Below are positions 12,321 to 23,723 of a stretch of DNA of 64,000 nt, in pieces. The stretch is taken from contig JAJLRJ010000004.1 in NCBI GenBank assembly GCA_024195265.1, forward strand, positions 671,125 through 735,124. Direction: 5' to 3'. The DNA comes from Dendrophyllia cribrosa (Eukaryota; Cnidaria; Anthozoa; Scleractinia; Dendrophylliidae). The first letter of the stretch is position 1, and each line of letters begins with the position of its first letter. The notes under the pieces were generated by a model. The model made no database searches. It saw nothing but the letters and a program-made list of their open reading frames with translations, and was not told the origin of the DNA. The position numbers and the translations under genes were made by a program.

Positions 12321-13455
12321 CTCCGTTTTCACCTTGTCAAAATTTAAAATTTACACAGGTGAAAATCGCATAATAAATTTTTTAACTGGCAGTTGCGCTG
12401 TTGCTCGAGGACGGGTGAAAACCGATCTGATATCACAAAACATGACCGTTTTCATATCGACAGATAATTCACCAATCCTTTAACGCCATGCTTTTGTTTT
12501 CTTTCGAGAAGTACTTGACACAAAAACCAACAGCGCAGACTCTCTGATCTTTGCAGAAGTCTTAAGCTTATGTTTCTGCAAGTATAAGCGCTTAAATGAC
12601 GTTCTAAAGTTTATTTAGAACACTACAGAAAATTTAAGCAAACCTACTTTACTCCTTATGGCCTGGACGCTAATAAAATTTGGTATTGGCCAGCCTTATT
12701 TCTACTTATTTAAGAATAAGCTTATATGTTGTAGGATTTCCCTTAACTAAACCGTCAAGGCACTGGATATAAGCTTACAATAATGAGTGACAATCTGACG
12801 CCTTCACTCCGGCGAGACATCAACTATAAACAACCAGCTGATTTAGCAATATTTATGTTCACAGTTGTTGTTGACAAAATATGTTAAATCCTGCGTGAAC
12901 AGATTGAAATCAAAGTAGCTGAACCCCAGAAACTAAATAGAGTATTGACTCGAAATTGACGATATTAGCCATGGTCAGCAAGCCAGTTTTATTTAATTAA
13001 CCCTTAGTTTACTCGAGCCACTGGCGAAGTTTTTTTAAAGTGAGATCCTTTTACCTTAGTGAATTTTAACGACTCACCTATCGTGAATTTCTTTGCCTTG
13101 TTTTACTACTGTTCCGTCTTGTTTTCATGGCTTACACCTCCATAAAGTTCTTCTCGCTGGTTCAACTTTACGCCATTTTGTTTCACAGCAACAACCGCGT
13201 GGGTTAGTGGGAACGCGCGAGAGCGGAAGTCGTGAAACGTGATATTTTGTTTTTATTTCCGATTTCGTCATATCCTGTATTACTTAATTCTTCCGTATAT
13301 TGTGAAATTCTCCTTGTATTTATAACATATTGTATATTTAGTATCATCTTATAGCTGAAAAAGGCTGGTCTGGCAGCTGAAATATTATTCTAAACAAAAT
13401 CAAGAGATAATAATCTTGACAAAATATACGGTGGTTTTTTTTTTCTGTTATGACA
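12321..13455. other. Intergenic region upstream of the minus-strand gene
   Basis: This holds the presumed promoter of the gene whose start codon is at 12320. No TATA box or second divergent gene could be supported. The open frame at 13344-13622 (minus) overlaps a foldback repeat and is rejected. Confidence 0.35.
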
Positions 13456-13798
13456 GACATGACCCCGGGAGGTGGGTAGGGACTCTCATATAAAAATGAC
13501 GGGGATGCTTGTCGGAAATTTTCGAAAAACACCCTAAAAGGTACCAGAATCTTGTCTGATGGGTGTGGCTCAAAATAATTTTTACCCCTAAGAGGTACCA
13601 ATTCTAACACAACACATGTCATATTCTGTCATATTTTTTCGGTTCAATACTCTTAAAAGTACCGCGATAATTCTAACAGCGGACATTTTAGATTTTAGTA
13701 CTCAAGCGCGCGGTACCAATCTACAAATTTTGACCCCTAAACTCGACGAGCATCCCGTCATTTTTATATGGAAATCCCCCCCTCCCCGGGGACATGAC
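13456..13798. mobile_element. Foldback element, about 343 bp
   Basis: Inverted ends CATG(A/T)CCCCGGG and inner arms TATAAAAATGACGGG(G)ATGCT pair over about 70 bp with mismatches. The interior holds GAGGTACCA and AAGGTACCA motifs in both orientations. No coding capacity. Confidence 0.65.
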
Positions 13799-13959
13799 GT
13801 GTTGAAGACAGACGATGTATAGGCATAGTTGTAACACATGATTACATATAAAGCATTCGCCCAATCAATCACGTTACAAATTGAACTTCTAAGATTTGAA
13901 TAAATCGTAGTATCGTACTTTAGTTCACATGCACAGGAGCTTAGCTCCTGACATGCACT

Positions 13960-14112
13960 GTATTTTTCTAAAGGGGGAGGGGTGGGGTGGCTTAAAAGAG
14001 AGGAGGGGCTTAATAAATTTCTTTTTTCTAAAAAGGGGAGGCTTATTAGAGTGGGACTTATTAGAGGGGGGGTCTTATTAGAGGAGGGGGGGGGGGGGGC
14101 AAATTTGAGAGG
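13960..14112. repeat. G-rich tandem repeat with CTTATTAGAG motif
   Basis: CTTATTAGAG is repeated three times between G tracts, the last a run of more than ten G. It is low-complexity DNA and accounts for the open frames here. Confidence 0.7.
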
Positions 14113-14230
14113 GGCGACTTCCTCTTCTACTTCTTCTTCTTCCATTAAACTTGCCTCCTTCACTTCTGAAGATTTTCGCAAGCGTTAAAAGTATACACTT
14201 ACAACAACAACATTAAAACTTAATTTATAA

Positions 14231-14345
14231 CCAGGAGCCATAATCAGGGACGGAGACCGTACGCGTGGGGCCAACGCAAACCCATGTTAAGGACGTGTTG
14301 GGTTATTTTTAGCAGAAATTGCGCCACCCTTGACGCAATGAGAGC
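14231..14345. repeat. Inverted partner of 24145-24262
   Basis: AGGAGCCATAATCAGGGACG, GGAGACC and, further in, TTTTTAGCAGAAATTGCGCC occur here and, reverse-complemented, at 24145-24262. The match is diverged in the middle. The pair brackets the whole 15388-23723 complex and may be an older outer inverted repeat or an independent dispersed element. Confidence 0.55.
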
Positions 14346-15387
14346 GCGCGAAAATTCTACCTTATTATGGAAAATAAAAGTCTTTTAAGCTTGTTGATTG
14401 CAAATGAAGTTTTTACGTGGACGCTAGAAGTTTACTGAAACAAAGTGACTGAAACGACAAAAATAATTTTTATCTACCGTACACTCAACAGAATAGACAC
14501 TGGTGTAAGATTAATTATAATTAACTTTTTTAATAGAACGTGCAGATTATCGAAAAAGTCATTTGATGGTCTTTTTTATACTTGTTTACTTGGCTAAGAG
14601 ACATTCGTCAGAAGACCTTCCCGACAGAAAAACTTAACGACATTTGGTTAAGCTTCAATTATTTTTTCCGCAAATGAAAACACTGATAACTGACCCAATT
14701 TAATTCAAGCCAAAAATGCTCTAAAATACTTCGAATGGAAGTGGCTTTTTTAATACCAGTCCCTGAACAGGCTGGTTTGAGGTCACTCTTTCTATCATAA
14801 GAAATTTTCTCAACGCGGCCGCTTCCACCAACCGGCGCAAGTTCGCTAAAATCCACTGAAACACACATAAACGTATTTGATACTATTACAACTTGCTAGC
14901 GTTTATTAATTTTGAGAAGTAGAAGACACAGCTCATGAATAATACATTCCTGACAGTAAGTTTATACTACGTGAAGCAAATATAGTAAAACTTAAGCTTA
15001 TAGAAACCTTGCAAACATTTTTCACTTTTTTAGGAAAATTGAAGATGATTCTTAGGATTCTTGCTATTAAATTGGCCATGAAAGAATAGACTAATGTTCA
15101 GTGACGTTAATTTTATAAGATCTTATATGTTAACTTTAAGTGAAATGATCACGAATTCAAAGTAAGCTTACGCGAAGATGCATTTCAAGTTAACACCAAA
15201 GAGAAGTTAATATAACTGCTGATTTTCCCAAGCATAAGCTTAGCTTAACTCAAGTTCCCAGCTGCAAGTCGATCTTTATCGTAATCCAACCAAATTGTGC
15301 TATAAACTTCTACAGTCACCCCGATCAAGCTACAAATCAAAACTGATATGGCTAACAAACGGAATAACGAAAACAAATGAATCTGAA
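14346..15387. other. No recognised gene
   Basis: AT-rich sequence with only short frames, the longest 69 codons on the minus strand at 14659-14868, with no domain. No repeat stands out. Confidence 0.35.
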
Positions 15388-15618
15388 CACAGGTGAACCA
15401 AGCACAATATGCGAGTAGGGAAACTGGGTACTAGAATTGAGCTTTGTTTAGCTTTGTTTTGCTTTGCAACATTTGCGAAAGTTTCTGCACGAAATTTATA
15501 ACTTTTGTCTTAAAAAGTACAAATGAAGTTTGAAATAAAGTGTTGACATGTAACCTGGTGTCTTTGTTTGTTCATTGGGTCCCTCCATGGCCTGTATTTG
15601 AGTATTTTCTTCCATGCG

Positions 15619-15915
15619 CTACATCATGGATAAATATAAGACAAGGTTGGAAACTATTTTGATCGGGTCGACGAGGCCGCGCAAGTAAACGCGGTCGATG
15701 AAATGCAAGAAGAACACACATTGTCCCTCTATCCCCGTATTCAACAAGATCGATAGTTGTTCCAACTTTTTCCGTAATTTTATTGCCAATAACTCACACT
15801 TTCGAGACGCAATCCAACGCCGAACTTCACCATCTCGCTCGACGATGGCGGCCATTAGCCGTGAGGACGAAAAGTGGCTACAACCTCGATCCCGCGAGAA
15901 GATTTTATCCCCCAC
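15619..15915 (-). CDS. Hypothetical 98-codon ORF in left arm
   Basis: The frame starts MGDKIFSRDRGCSHFSSSR and has no domain I recognise. Its twin at 23196-23492 on the plus strand is in the other arm and differs only by Ile/Thr at one site. Because the arms are nearly identical as DNA, the shared open frame does not by itself show selection. It may be an exon of an element-encoded protein or chance. Confidence 0.25.
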   Translation of the reverse strand: MGDKIFSRDRGCSHFSSSRLMAAIVERDGEVRRWIASRKCELLAIKLRKKLEQLSILLNTGIEGQCVFFLHFIDRVYLRGLVDPIKIVSNLVLYLSMM

Positions 15916-17267
15916 TACTGGTACGCACCGCCGTCCATTTCAGCACGCGCCTCCACCGGGTAAGTAAACTTTTCGCAGCAGTGAAAACCCCTTGAAATGG
16001 CGAAGTTAATTACTTACAAGAGAATGCTACGTTGAAGTTTGATCTTCAAGTTACAATCTTGCGACGCTTATTTCTGCGACTCAGCTTCGTGTATTTTTTT
16101 CTGTCAGGCCGAAGGTTTTTCGATTACTAGTAAGCAGAGTTGGATCAAAACAAAGGTTACGTAGTTTGGTTTTTAACAGTACAGCGCTTTCTCCACTTCA
16201 GTTCCTACCTTCGAAGAAATCGATATATATGGCGAGGTAAAAACTTACGTGTTCAACAGAGTTGTTATAATTAGCTCAGCCGGTTTATTATTAACTGATA
16301 AGCCCGTACACTGTTCACGAAAACATTGACTGTTTTGAATAAGCCATGTTAAGCAAAATAGTGCATCATTGATATTGATATTGGGGCAAAACATGGCGAA
16401 AATTCAAAGTTTTCAGAGGGAACTCAATGTCAGAATTCACTTGTTTGTATTTCTTTCAAGAATTCTAGTCGATAACTGAACTTTAGAGACATATCAAAAG
16501 ATGAAGGTGTTGAGATTTAGGGGCATTAAATTTGAGGCTGAAAATAATTTTGTTTTCATGCGAGCATCGGCATGTAGCGGCGATCGATCGCCAGAACATT
16601 ATATTTTTACAACCCCTCTGAGATGTATACCGTCTTCCTATTTCTTCCAGAACAAGTTTAAGACAATATCTTACTTACCCAGAGAGGAAAGTTACGGAAA
16701 ACGAAAGCAACGGATCAAACTTCAACGTAGCATTCTCTTGTAAGTAATTAACTTCGCCATTTCAAGGGGTTTTCACTGCTGCGAAAAGTTTACTTACCCG
16801 GTGGAGGCGCGTGCTGAAATGGACGGCGGTGCGTACCAGTAGTGGGCAATCTCGTACCCAGAGTCCTCAGGCTTCTTGGTCAGCGGGGCCGTCGCCAGGA
16901 GAGACTCTGGGATAATGGAATAAATTTAAATTTTTTCATTGGCTGTTTACAATAACAATGAAAGTACGGAAGTCGAATGAACCGGAAGCCTTGGAAACAT
17001 TTCTACTTTTCTGATTGGTTCTGGTTAACAGCGGAAGTCAACTGAAACGGAACAAGATTTAGGCATTTTTATGTCATCTCATACACTGCAAGGAGCTTCC
17101 ATGGATCATTTTGGCCGCTGCTGTGGAAAATTGATTGAAAAAAAGGACAAATTCTATCCCTAAGCTGTTTTGTGAAAAAGCCACAAGCGAAGGATACCTG
17201 AAGCTGTTCGAAAGTACGGAAATATTAACGCACAGAAAGAAGACATTGGAGTTCTTTCGAGCTCAAA

Positions 17268-20200
17268 ATGCCACGATCCTGTTATTTTGCAAGATCTGTA
17301 ATAATTAAGCTTATATTAAATAGCGAGGATCGATCGAAAGAAGTATTCAGGTTTAGAGTTGAAGAGTCATCCATCGCAGATCGAAGACCCTCTCAAACAG
17401 CTGTTTCTTCTTCCGTATTACCTGACGTGAAAGGGATGTTTTTCGAAAGCACACACAGAACAAGAACTGGAGTCTCCCTGCAGTTTCAGACGATTAACTC
17501 CCAACGCCTGTAAACGCACCGGCAGAGGATCTCCCTGGACGTGGAGATGGAGGTAATTAAAAATAAATTACACTTTCTAAAAGTATACTTATCGATGTCA
17601 AGCCACAGCGGCCTGTCTTGAATACTCCTTTATTTTCAAATAACTAATAGTAAAATTATCTGAGAATGCTAAACCACTGGTTAATTATTATATGTCATTT
17701 CTATACAGCCATTTCTATACAGCCATGTTCTATTGTACAAAAGAGAAATGAAATTTGTGCCAGTGGTACTAAGAAAGCACTAGCCAACCCAAGAAACCGT
17801 GGAGAAATCCTGGAGAAAGTCCAAGGTGAATAAATTTGTTAAATTATATAACATATTAATTATTTTCCTCTTTTAACCAAAATAAATTGTTTCCAATTAG
17901 GTGCAGATGCTTGGAATTCATTGCCCAAATTCTCATAGATCCCTAAAATCAAATTAAAACAATATAAATGTTTTTACATCTAACAATAAATATGTCAAGT
18001 AAATGACTTGCATGTATACTTTTAATTGGTAGGGATAGAGCAAGGCTGGTCACCCAAGTTTAGCATTAGGGTTGGTGTGATCCTGCTCAGGTGTTTGGCA
18101 CCAGGGGAGTGCAAAACATAGGGATATAAAACTATAGGGGGATATATCTAATTATATATAATAAATAAATAAATACATATAAAATATAAAAAAAATAATT
18201 TAAAAAATAATTAAAAAATAACTGACAAAATTCTAGATTGTACCTATATATAGAATTTATTTTGTGGATCTAGAGTCTTTGACAGGTTTGAAGTTCTCGT
18301 GCAAATGCATTCTGCTCCAAGTCCTTTGTTAGGTCAAGGCAGGGGTACATGTGAATTTGAATGAAATTTTAAGAGGTTTAAAGAAGGGATGGAAGAAAGA
18401 AAATAATTTTTGGAACACCAACAGACAGTTGATACCCACACAGGGTCACCGCAAGTTGCTAGTGGACTAACTTGGTGTCCCTCTATAAACTATTAACTAC
18501 AAATTATAATTTTAAAACTTCACTAAATCTTCAATATTTCTTATTTCTCTTAATTTTACAATCCTTTGATAAAAACTATTTCCTCCCAAACATACCCAAA
18601 AATCACCCATAAATTTACAAAACACCCCATAACATAGATTCATGAGATGAGCAGAGAGTTTTTGGATTGCTTGAAATGTGAACGAGATATCGCCATTAAA
18701 GCCATGTGTGAAAAGTGGTGGAAAAATGGCATTCATGTGGACCCCCACTTAACTACCTCTGTCCCAGGTACTGTATCTTTAAAAACTAAAGATTTACAAC
18801 TTAGAATTATGCACACTTAATAATGTTTATAAGTCACAGTGTGGGCCAATGGTGACCTACAAGGGTGGAGCTTAAGCCAGTTTCTAAAGCATAATCATGG
18901 TCAACTACTTCTACCTTGATGGGCTGCAGGGATGCTCTAGTTCACTACACAGGCTTTACCCTAGTGCAGCACTGCATGTGTTCAGTGGTATCCATTTTAT
19001 AAAGAGTGTTTTTAATAAAAATTCCTGTTGGTCAGGTGATTTACAACTGAATTTTTTTCCACCAGCTAACTGAAAATACAAATAGACCATTGCAGAAGGA
19101 AGAAATCTGGAAGCTCTGGCGTGAGAGACAAATATGCCCACTGAGATTGCTAAAGCTGTTATGCTGTTTAACTAGTGTAAAGTCATGCGTTAAATACCAC
19201 TTCCTGGAAGAGATTGATGAACTGAGTGATGTGACCTGTGTGCGAGGAAGCATGGAAAACATGGCCCCTCTGTTTTGTATGTCCTCAGACAAAATACAAA
19301 ATCATCCCTTGAGAACTTAATTTACTTGGATTAGTGTACTTGAAGAGGTTAAAGAAAGAGCTCCAGACTTGCTTGATTTTATTGCCACTGTTATAGGCCT
19401 AAAGTTAATTATGCATCACCCAATGAAGGGAGCTCAGTCTTGTTCAAAAAATCATTTCTTTCATCCATGCAATTGGACACACAGTCCACTAATAAGGTAA
19501 ATTACTACCAGATACCAATAATATTGAAAACAAGAATATTTTTTTGTTGACCAATTATTATATAGTCTTCAATTTTGTCTTGTTTAACAACAAACAGTTA
19601 TGTATATACTGCTAAAAAATTTTTACATGTACTGAATCCAATATAATATTGTATCCATTAACCCTTTGAGCCTTAACATCAAAATTTAAATTCCCATTTC
19701 TAGTCCCATACATTTCCTATAGAAGTAGTGGGGAGAAATTGTTTGGATATCAAGAGAACTTATCTTGTGCGATCATGTCCTTAATTCTCATGACCTTTTT
19801 GATTGATAAGGCATTAATAATACAAGGAGAAATTTGATGTTGATCACTCTAGTCTTAGGGCTTAAAGGGTTAAATTAGTAGGAATATAATTTCAATAATA
19901 GCATTATACATAAATTGAATATTTATGCCAATTCATTTTTGTATCCAGACCTTCAGCTAAGGTGGGGTGGTGCTCTTGAAGGCTCCACTGTGAATGTCAA
20001 ATTCTGTGAAGACAATTCCAGCAAAGCATAGCAAGTTTACCAAACATAGGGAGGGCAGGGGCTGGCCTGGGAGCCCCAACCCCCCCCCCCCCCTCCTAGA
20101 TCCAACACTGCAATTTCATATTAGGCGCTTTGCAGCTGTGGGTCACGACCTGATAACTGTTTTTTTGTGTAGAATTAAACAAGCAAAAGTATTTATCAAG

Positions 20201-20652
20201 CCCCAGTATATATATAGACTCCCTCCAAATTTAGGATTTACACTTACTAGAAATTAAAAGTCAGGGATCTCAAACTTGGGCAGTTTTAACAAATTTCATT
20301 AAATAATATGCTCGTTTCATTTCAATTTTTTAAAGCTGCAGGTCCCATAGTAAAAATTAGGTTACGATGACCTCTCAGATGCAAAATTCCTAATCTACAC
20401 TGTATTGTTTATGATAACAGTTCACATAGCATACTGTTTTATTATGTAACTACAATCATTTATTACTTAATAATACAATTTTTTATTGTTTAGACATTTG
20501 ATAGCAGTACATCTGATTATGGATAGATACAGTTCTGTTGGTTTGGCAAAATCTTGCCTTACACATCGCAACATGCTGGACGACCTAGGTGACGGTCTAG
20601 TGGATTGCGTGAGGAAGAAGGTCCAGAAAGGGCATGAGTTGTGGATAACCTA
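17268..20652 (+). pseudogene. Decayed multi-exon ORF inside the 6.3-kb element
   Basis: Plus-strand segments with protein-like composition lie at 17268-17513, about 17720-17826 (ending at a GTGAAT donor), 19084-19380 (APDLLDFIATV motif) and 20497-20652 (MDRYSSVGLAKSCLTHRN motif). They are separated by stops and introns. The last two remind me of the DUF6589-type proteins that are abundant in cnidarian repeats, but this is from memory and weak. I could not join them into an open gene. This is the likely remnant of the element's own protein. Confidence 0.3.
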
Positions 20653-21272
20653 GCTTTGACAATTTTGACTTTCAAAAATAATCTTGACCAACATTATTGT
20701 CAAAGGTTATCCACTGCCAACACAGACATCAGACCACAGCAAAATCAAATCTTTTCACGACCAGCCAATGCTGCACTCCATGTACCCACAGGAAACCCTT
20801 TAACACTGAAATAAATTAAAGTAAAATTAAGAAATAAAAATAAATATTAAGGAAATAAAATATAAACATATCTAGAATTTGAATATATGTTCAAATCTAT
20901 ACAACAGTCACTGTGGTTGCAGTTTAATTACTGGAAAGAGCAGTATATTCCTTTCAAAAGCTTACAACCTGAAAAAGTACAAGGTGGAATTTTATACCCC
21001 AAAAATCCTAAAAACCATACACTCCTGTCACTTTAAACCAGAGTACCCTTCTCAAAATAATCAACATTAAATATTAAGCAAAGGCAACCCCTAAAGCACT
21101 TTCAATAAAGTGACAAAAGGATATTTAATTGGCATTCTCCTGGTCTTACAACTTCTACTATGCCTTGTGATTGCGGTAAAAGAATGAAAATTTCTGCCAC
21201 TTCCACAATCGATCAGAATTAGAAATCAAACAAATTGTGATTTGCTACCAGAAGTATCCACAAATTATTTAC

Positions 21273-21611
21273 TAGCCTGCATGGCAAGCGTAAACAGGGA
21301 GGGGGCACGAAAAAGGAGGCAGGAGAAGGGAAGGAACGCCTGCTATAAGAACCGGGCTATTTGTATTATGCCCACCGATTTCCTGGTAATCGAATTATGT
21401 CAACTGTCGATATGTTCACCAATCAGAAACTAGCAAGTGCTTTTATGCATGGCTGACTTCACACAGAATTTACTACCCAGCGCAAATTAGCCAATCGGAA
21501 TTTTGCAGCCACCAGCATTCACAGTCTAAATGAACAAAAGGGGGTCTTTATTGCTGACGCCCTTTCCCTCTGTCCCCAGTTCTCCTCACCAGACACCTGC
21601 TATGCAGGATA
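21273..21611. mobile_element. Dispersed repeat with TAGCCTGC ends, copy 1
   Basis: Starts TAGCCTGCATGGCA and ends GCTATGCAGGATA; the interior carries CCACCGATTTCCTGGTAATCG. A better copy in inverted orientation is at 27356-27709. It sits inside the 6.3-kb element, so it inserted there or was carried along. Confidence 0.65.
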
Positions 21612-22014
21612 CAAATTACTTGGTCCTGGTGACATTTATTTACACTTTAAAAAAGGGGTAGTGTCACAGGGATTTGGTGTCGTGTTAAAAATAAAAAAAT
21701 GCTTTTGTATTAACAGAAATTGAAAAATAATGTCGGTCCAGTTTTGCAATAAAGAACCACAAAATGTACCAAAACTGTCAATAAGTATATCTAGTCATTA
21801 GACAGACTCATCCGGTTTAAATGAATGCAACTTGAAAACCCTTAGCCTATTTGTTTTTTCAAGTTCCAACATTTTCATCTCCAAAATGAGCTAAAACAGA
21901 CCATAATTTGTTCTGACTTTCAAGGATTGTTTTTTTTTTGTCTTGGTGTTTTAGTATTACTTTGTAAATAATTAAGGGTATTGTAACATGGTTTTGACCA
22001 AAAGAGGTCAAAAT

Positions 22015-22135
22015 CACAGTGATACTTTCCCTTTAAGTTCTGATTGGTTAATTGGATCATCTGCCTCAGTTGCCAATGAACAGAGTGATTACTTTTGTTT
22101 TGGTTTTATGACACTTGATTGAAAACCACTATGAC
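22015..22135. mobile_element. Partial diverged MITE, CAGTTTTCAATTGAG family
   Basis: TCTGATTGGTTAATTGGAT, then GAGTGATTACTTTTGTTTTGG and GACACTTGATTGAAAACC match the right half of the complete element at 31430-31677 with several changes. Confidence 0.5.
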
Positions 22136-22229
22136 TTAACAGCAGCATTGGTGAGATCATGCAAAGGCTAGCATGTTTGAGTACAATAACAAGTATATAA
22201 CAATAAATTGATTCACTGCAAACTTTTCA

Positions 22230-22270
22230 TTTTTTTTTTTGCGGGGGGGGGGGGGGGGGGGGGGGTACTT
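22230..22270. repeat. Long poly-G run
   Basis: T10 followed by GC and a run of about 28 G, then TACTTGGGT. Confidence 0.9.
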
Positions 22271-22879
22271 GGGTCAACTTTTGCTTCCCCATTGTAGCTT
22301 ATTCTGAGCCCAATATTATTATAGACCCTATCTTAGTCACTATTTTTGCGATCCCACCTTATTCACTTTGTATTTATCAATTAGACATCCTTGGTCTTCC
22401 TTATTTTCAATTTCCAATGAGGCGGTCATTTGAAAAATTTGACCCCATTCTTATCACTCTAAAATTATAATAGTCAATCCAGTCGTGAAATTTGCAACCT
22501 CATCAAGCAGCACATTCACCTCCCGCTGGAATCTCCCACACAGACTGTCAGTGAACCATGGAGCAGGTCACACCTTTTTCGTTTTATAGCTAAGAGATCT
22601 GATCTCTCAAGAGAGCGTTTAATGGAGACACAACTAAATTAGACAATTGCTCGATCCTTTGTACAATTTCCCGTTATGAAGTCAAAAACTCCCGGCAGAA
22701 CCTGGTATATCAGAGAGTCCCCGAAACCGGTCGGAAGGACGGCAAGAACATCTCTTCTTATACGGCTTGCGGTTTGATGTTGCTCTGTTTTAACGATCTT
22801 AACCCAAATCATGCAACGACGAAGAAATTGCTTGCTTAGACAGTGTTTAGAATGCTATTTTACAAAGACGAACACTTAC

Positions 22880-23031
22880 CGAAAGGGCCAGACACTCCAT
22901 CTTTCACTTTTTCTTTCAGAAATTCACTGAAATTTATTACTTTAGGGGCTTTTTTATTGAAATATTCCAGTACCTTGTGCTACATAAACATTTACTTCAG
23001 CTTTCTTGCCGGCTTTCTTGTTCCCTGCCAT
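22880..23031 (-). pseudogene. Broken exon-like segment near right TIR
   Basis: On the minus strand an ATG at 23031 opens MAGNKKAGKKAEVNVYVAQG and stops after 25 codons. In the next frame an open stretch, EYFNKKAPKVINFSEF onwards, leads to a strong donor G/GTAAGT at 22880. A single frameshift would explain this. It could be the first exon of a minus-strand gene carried by the 6.3-kb element. Confidence 0.3.
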
Positions 23032-23195
23032 GTCTGCCTTTCTGGGAAATCTGACTTCCGTTTCTGAGCGTAGGCATGCGTACTAAAACCGGATTCCCAG
23101 ATTTTCTGGGATAAAAATTCCATTATCCCAGAGTCTCTCCTGGCGACGGCCCCGCTGACCAAGAAGCCTGAGGACTCTGGGTACGAGATTGAGTA

Positions 23196-23492
23196 GTGGG
23201 AGATAAAATCTTCTCGCGGGATCGAGGTTGTAGCCACTTTTCGTCCTCACGGCTAATGGCCGCCATCGTCGAGCGAGATGGTGAAGTTCGGCGTTGGATT
23301 GCGTCTCGAAAGTGTGAGTTATTGGCAATAAAATTACGGAAAAAGTTGGAACAACTATCGATCTTGTTGAATACGGGGATAGAGGGACAATGTGTGTTCT
23401 TCTTGCATTTCATCGACCGCGTTTACTTGCGCGGCCTCGTCGACCCGACCAAAATAGTTTCCAACCTTGTCTTATATTTATCCATGATGTAG
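23196..23492 (+). CDS. Hypothetical 98-codon ORF in right arm
   Basis: Twin of the frame at 15619-15915 with one residue different (Thr for Ile). Its first codons overlap the 9-bp target repeat of the 6.3-kb element, so the insertion separated it from whatever preceded it in the right arm. Confidence 0.25.
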   Translation: MGDKIFSRDRGCSHFSSSRLMAAIVERDGEVRRWIASRKCELLAIKLRKKLEQLSILLNTGIEGQCVFFLHFIDRVYLRGLVDPTKIVSNLVLYLSMM

Positions 23493-23723
23493 CGCATGGA
23501 AGAAAATACTCAAATACAGGCCATGGAGGGACCCAATGAACAAACAAAGACACCAGGTTACATGTCAACACTTTATTTCAAACTTCATTTGTACTTTTTA
23601 AGACAAAAGTTATAAATTTCGTGCAGAAACTTTCGCAAATGTTGCAAAGCAAAACAAAGCTAAACAAAGCTCAATTCTAGTACCCAGTTTCCCTACTCGC
23701 ATATTGTGCTTGGTTCACCTGTG

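Larger units (their letters stand above)
16847..23191. mobile_element. 6345-bp DNA transposon with perfect 74-bp TIRs
   Basis: Both ends start CAATCTCGTACCCAGAGTCC and match for 74 bp without a mismatch. The target AGTAGTGGG (9 bp) is present at 16838-16846 and 23192-23200, and the empty site can be read in the opposite arm of the host palindrome near 15910. The identical ends suggest recent movement. The interior holds several broken gene-like segments but no complete transposase. A 9-bp duplication fits Mutator-like elements, but the terminal sequence is not one I can assign. The motif TCTCGTACCCAGA is shared with the 75-bp MITEs, which may be mobilised by the same machinery. Confidence 0.85.
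15388..23723. mobile_element. Palindromic element split by a later 6.3-kb insertion
   Basis: The left arm 15388 to about 16045 pairs with a right arm made of about 16712-16846 plus 23201-23723; the later element at 16847-23191 and its target repeat interrupt it. The outermost matching bases are CACAGGTGAACCAAGCAC. Removing the insertion leaves an element of about 2 kb with arms of roughly 650 bp and a spacer of about 670 bp. The arms are very similar: a 98-codon frame is open in both and differs at one residue. No flanking target duplication could be read. Confidence 0.75.

Noticed and set aside
13702..14181. 159-codon minus-strand frame
   Set aside because: Built from the end of a foldback element plus the G-rich tandem tract.
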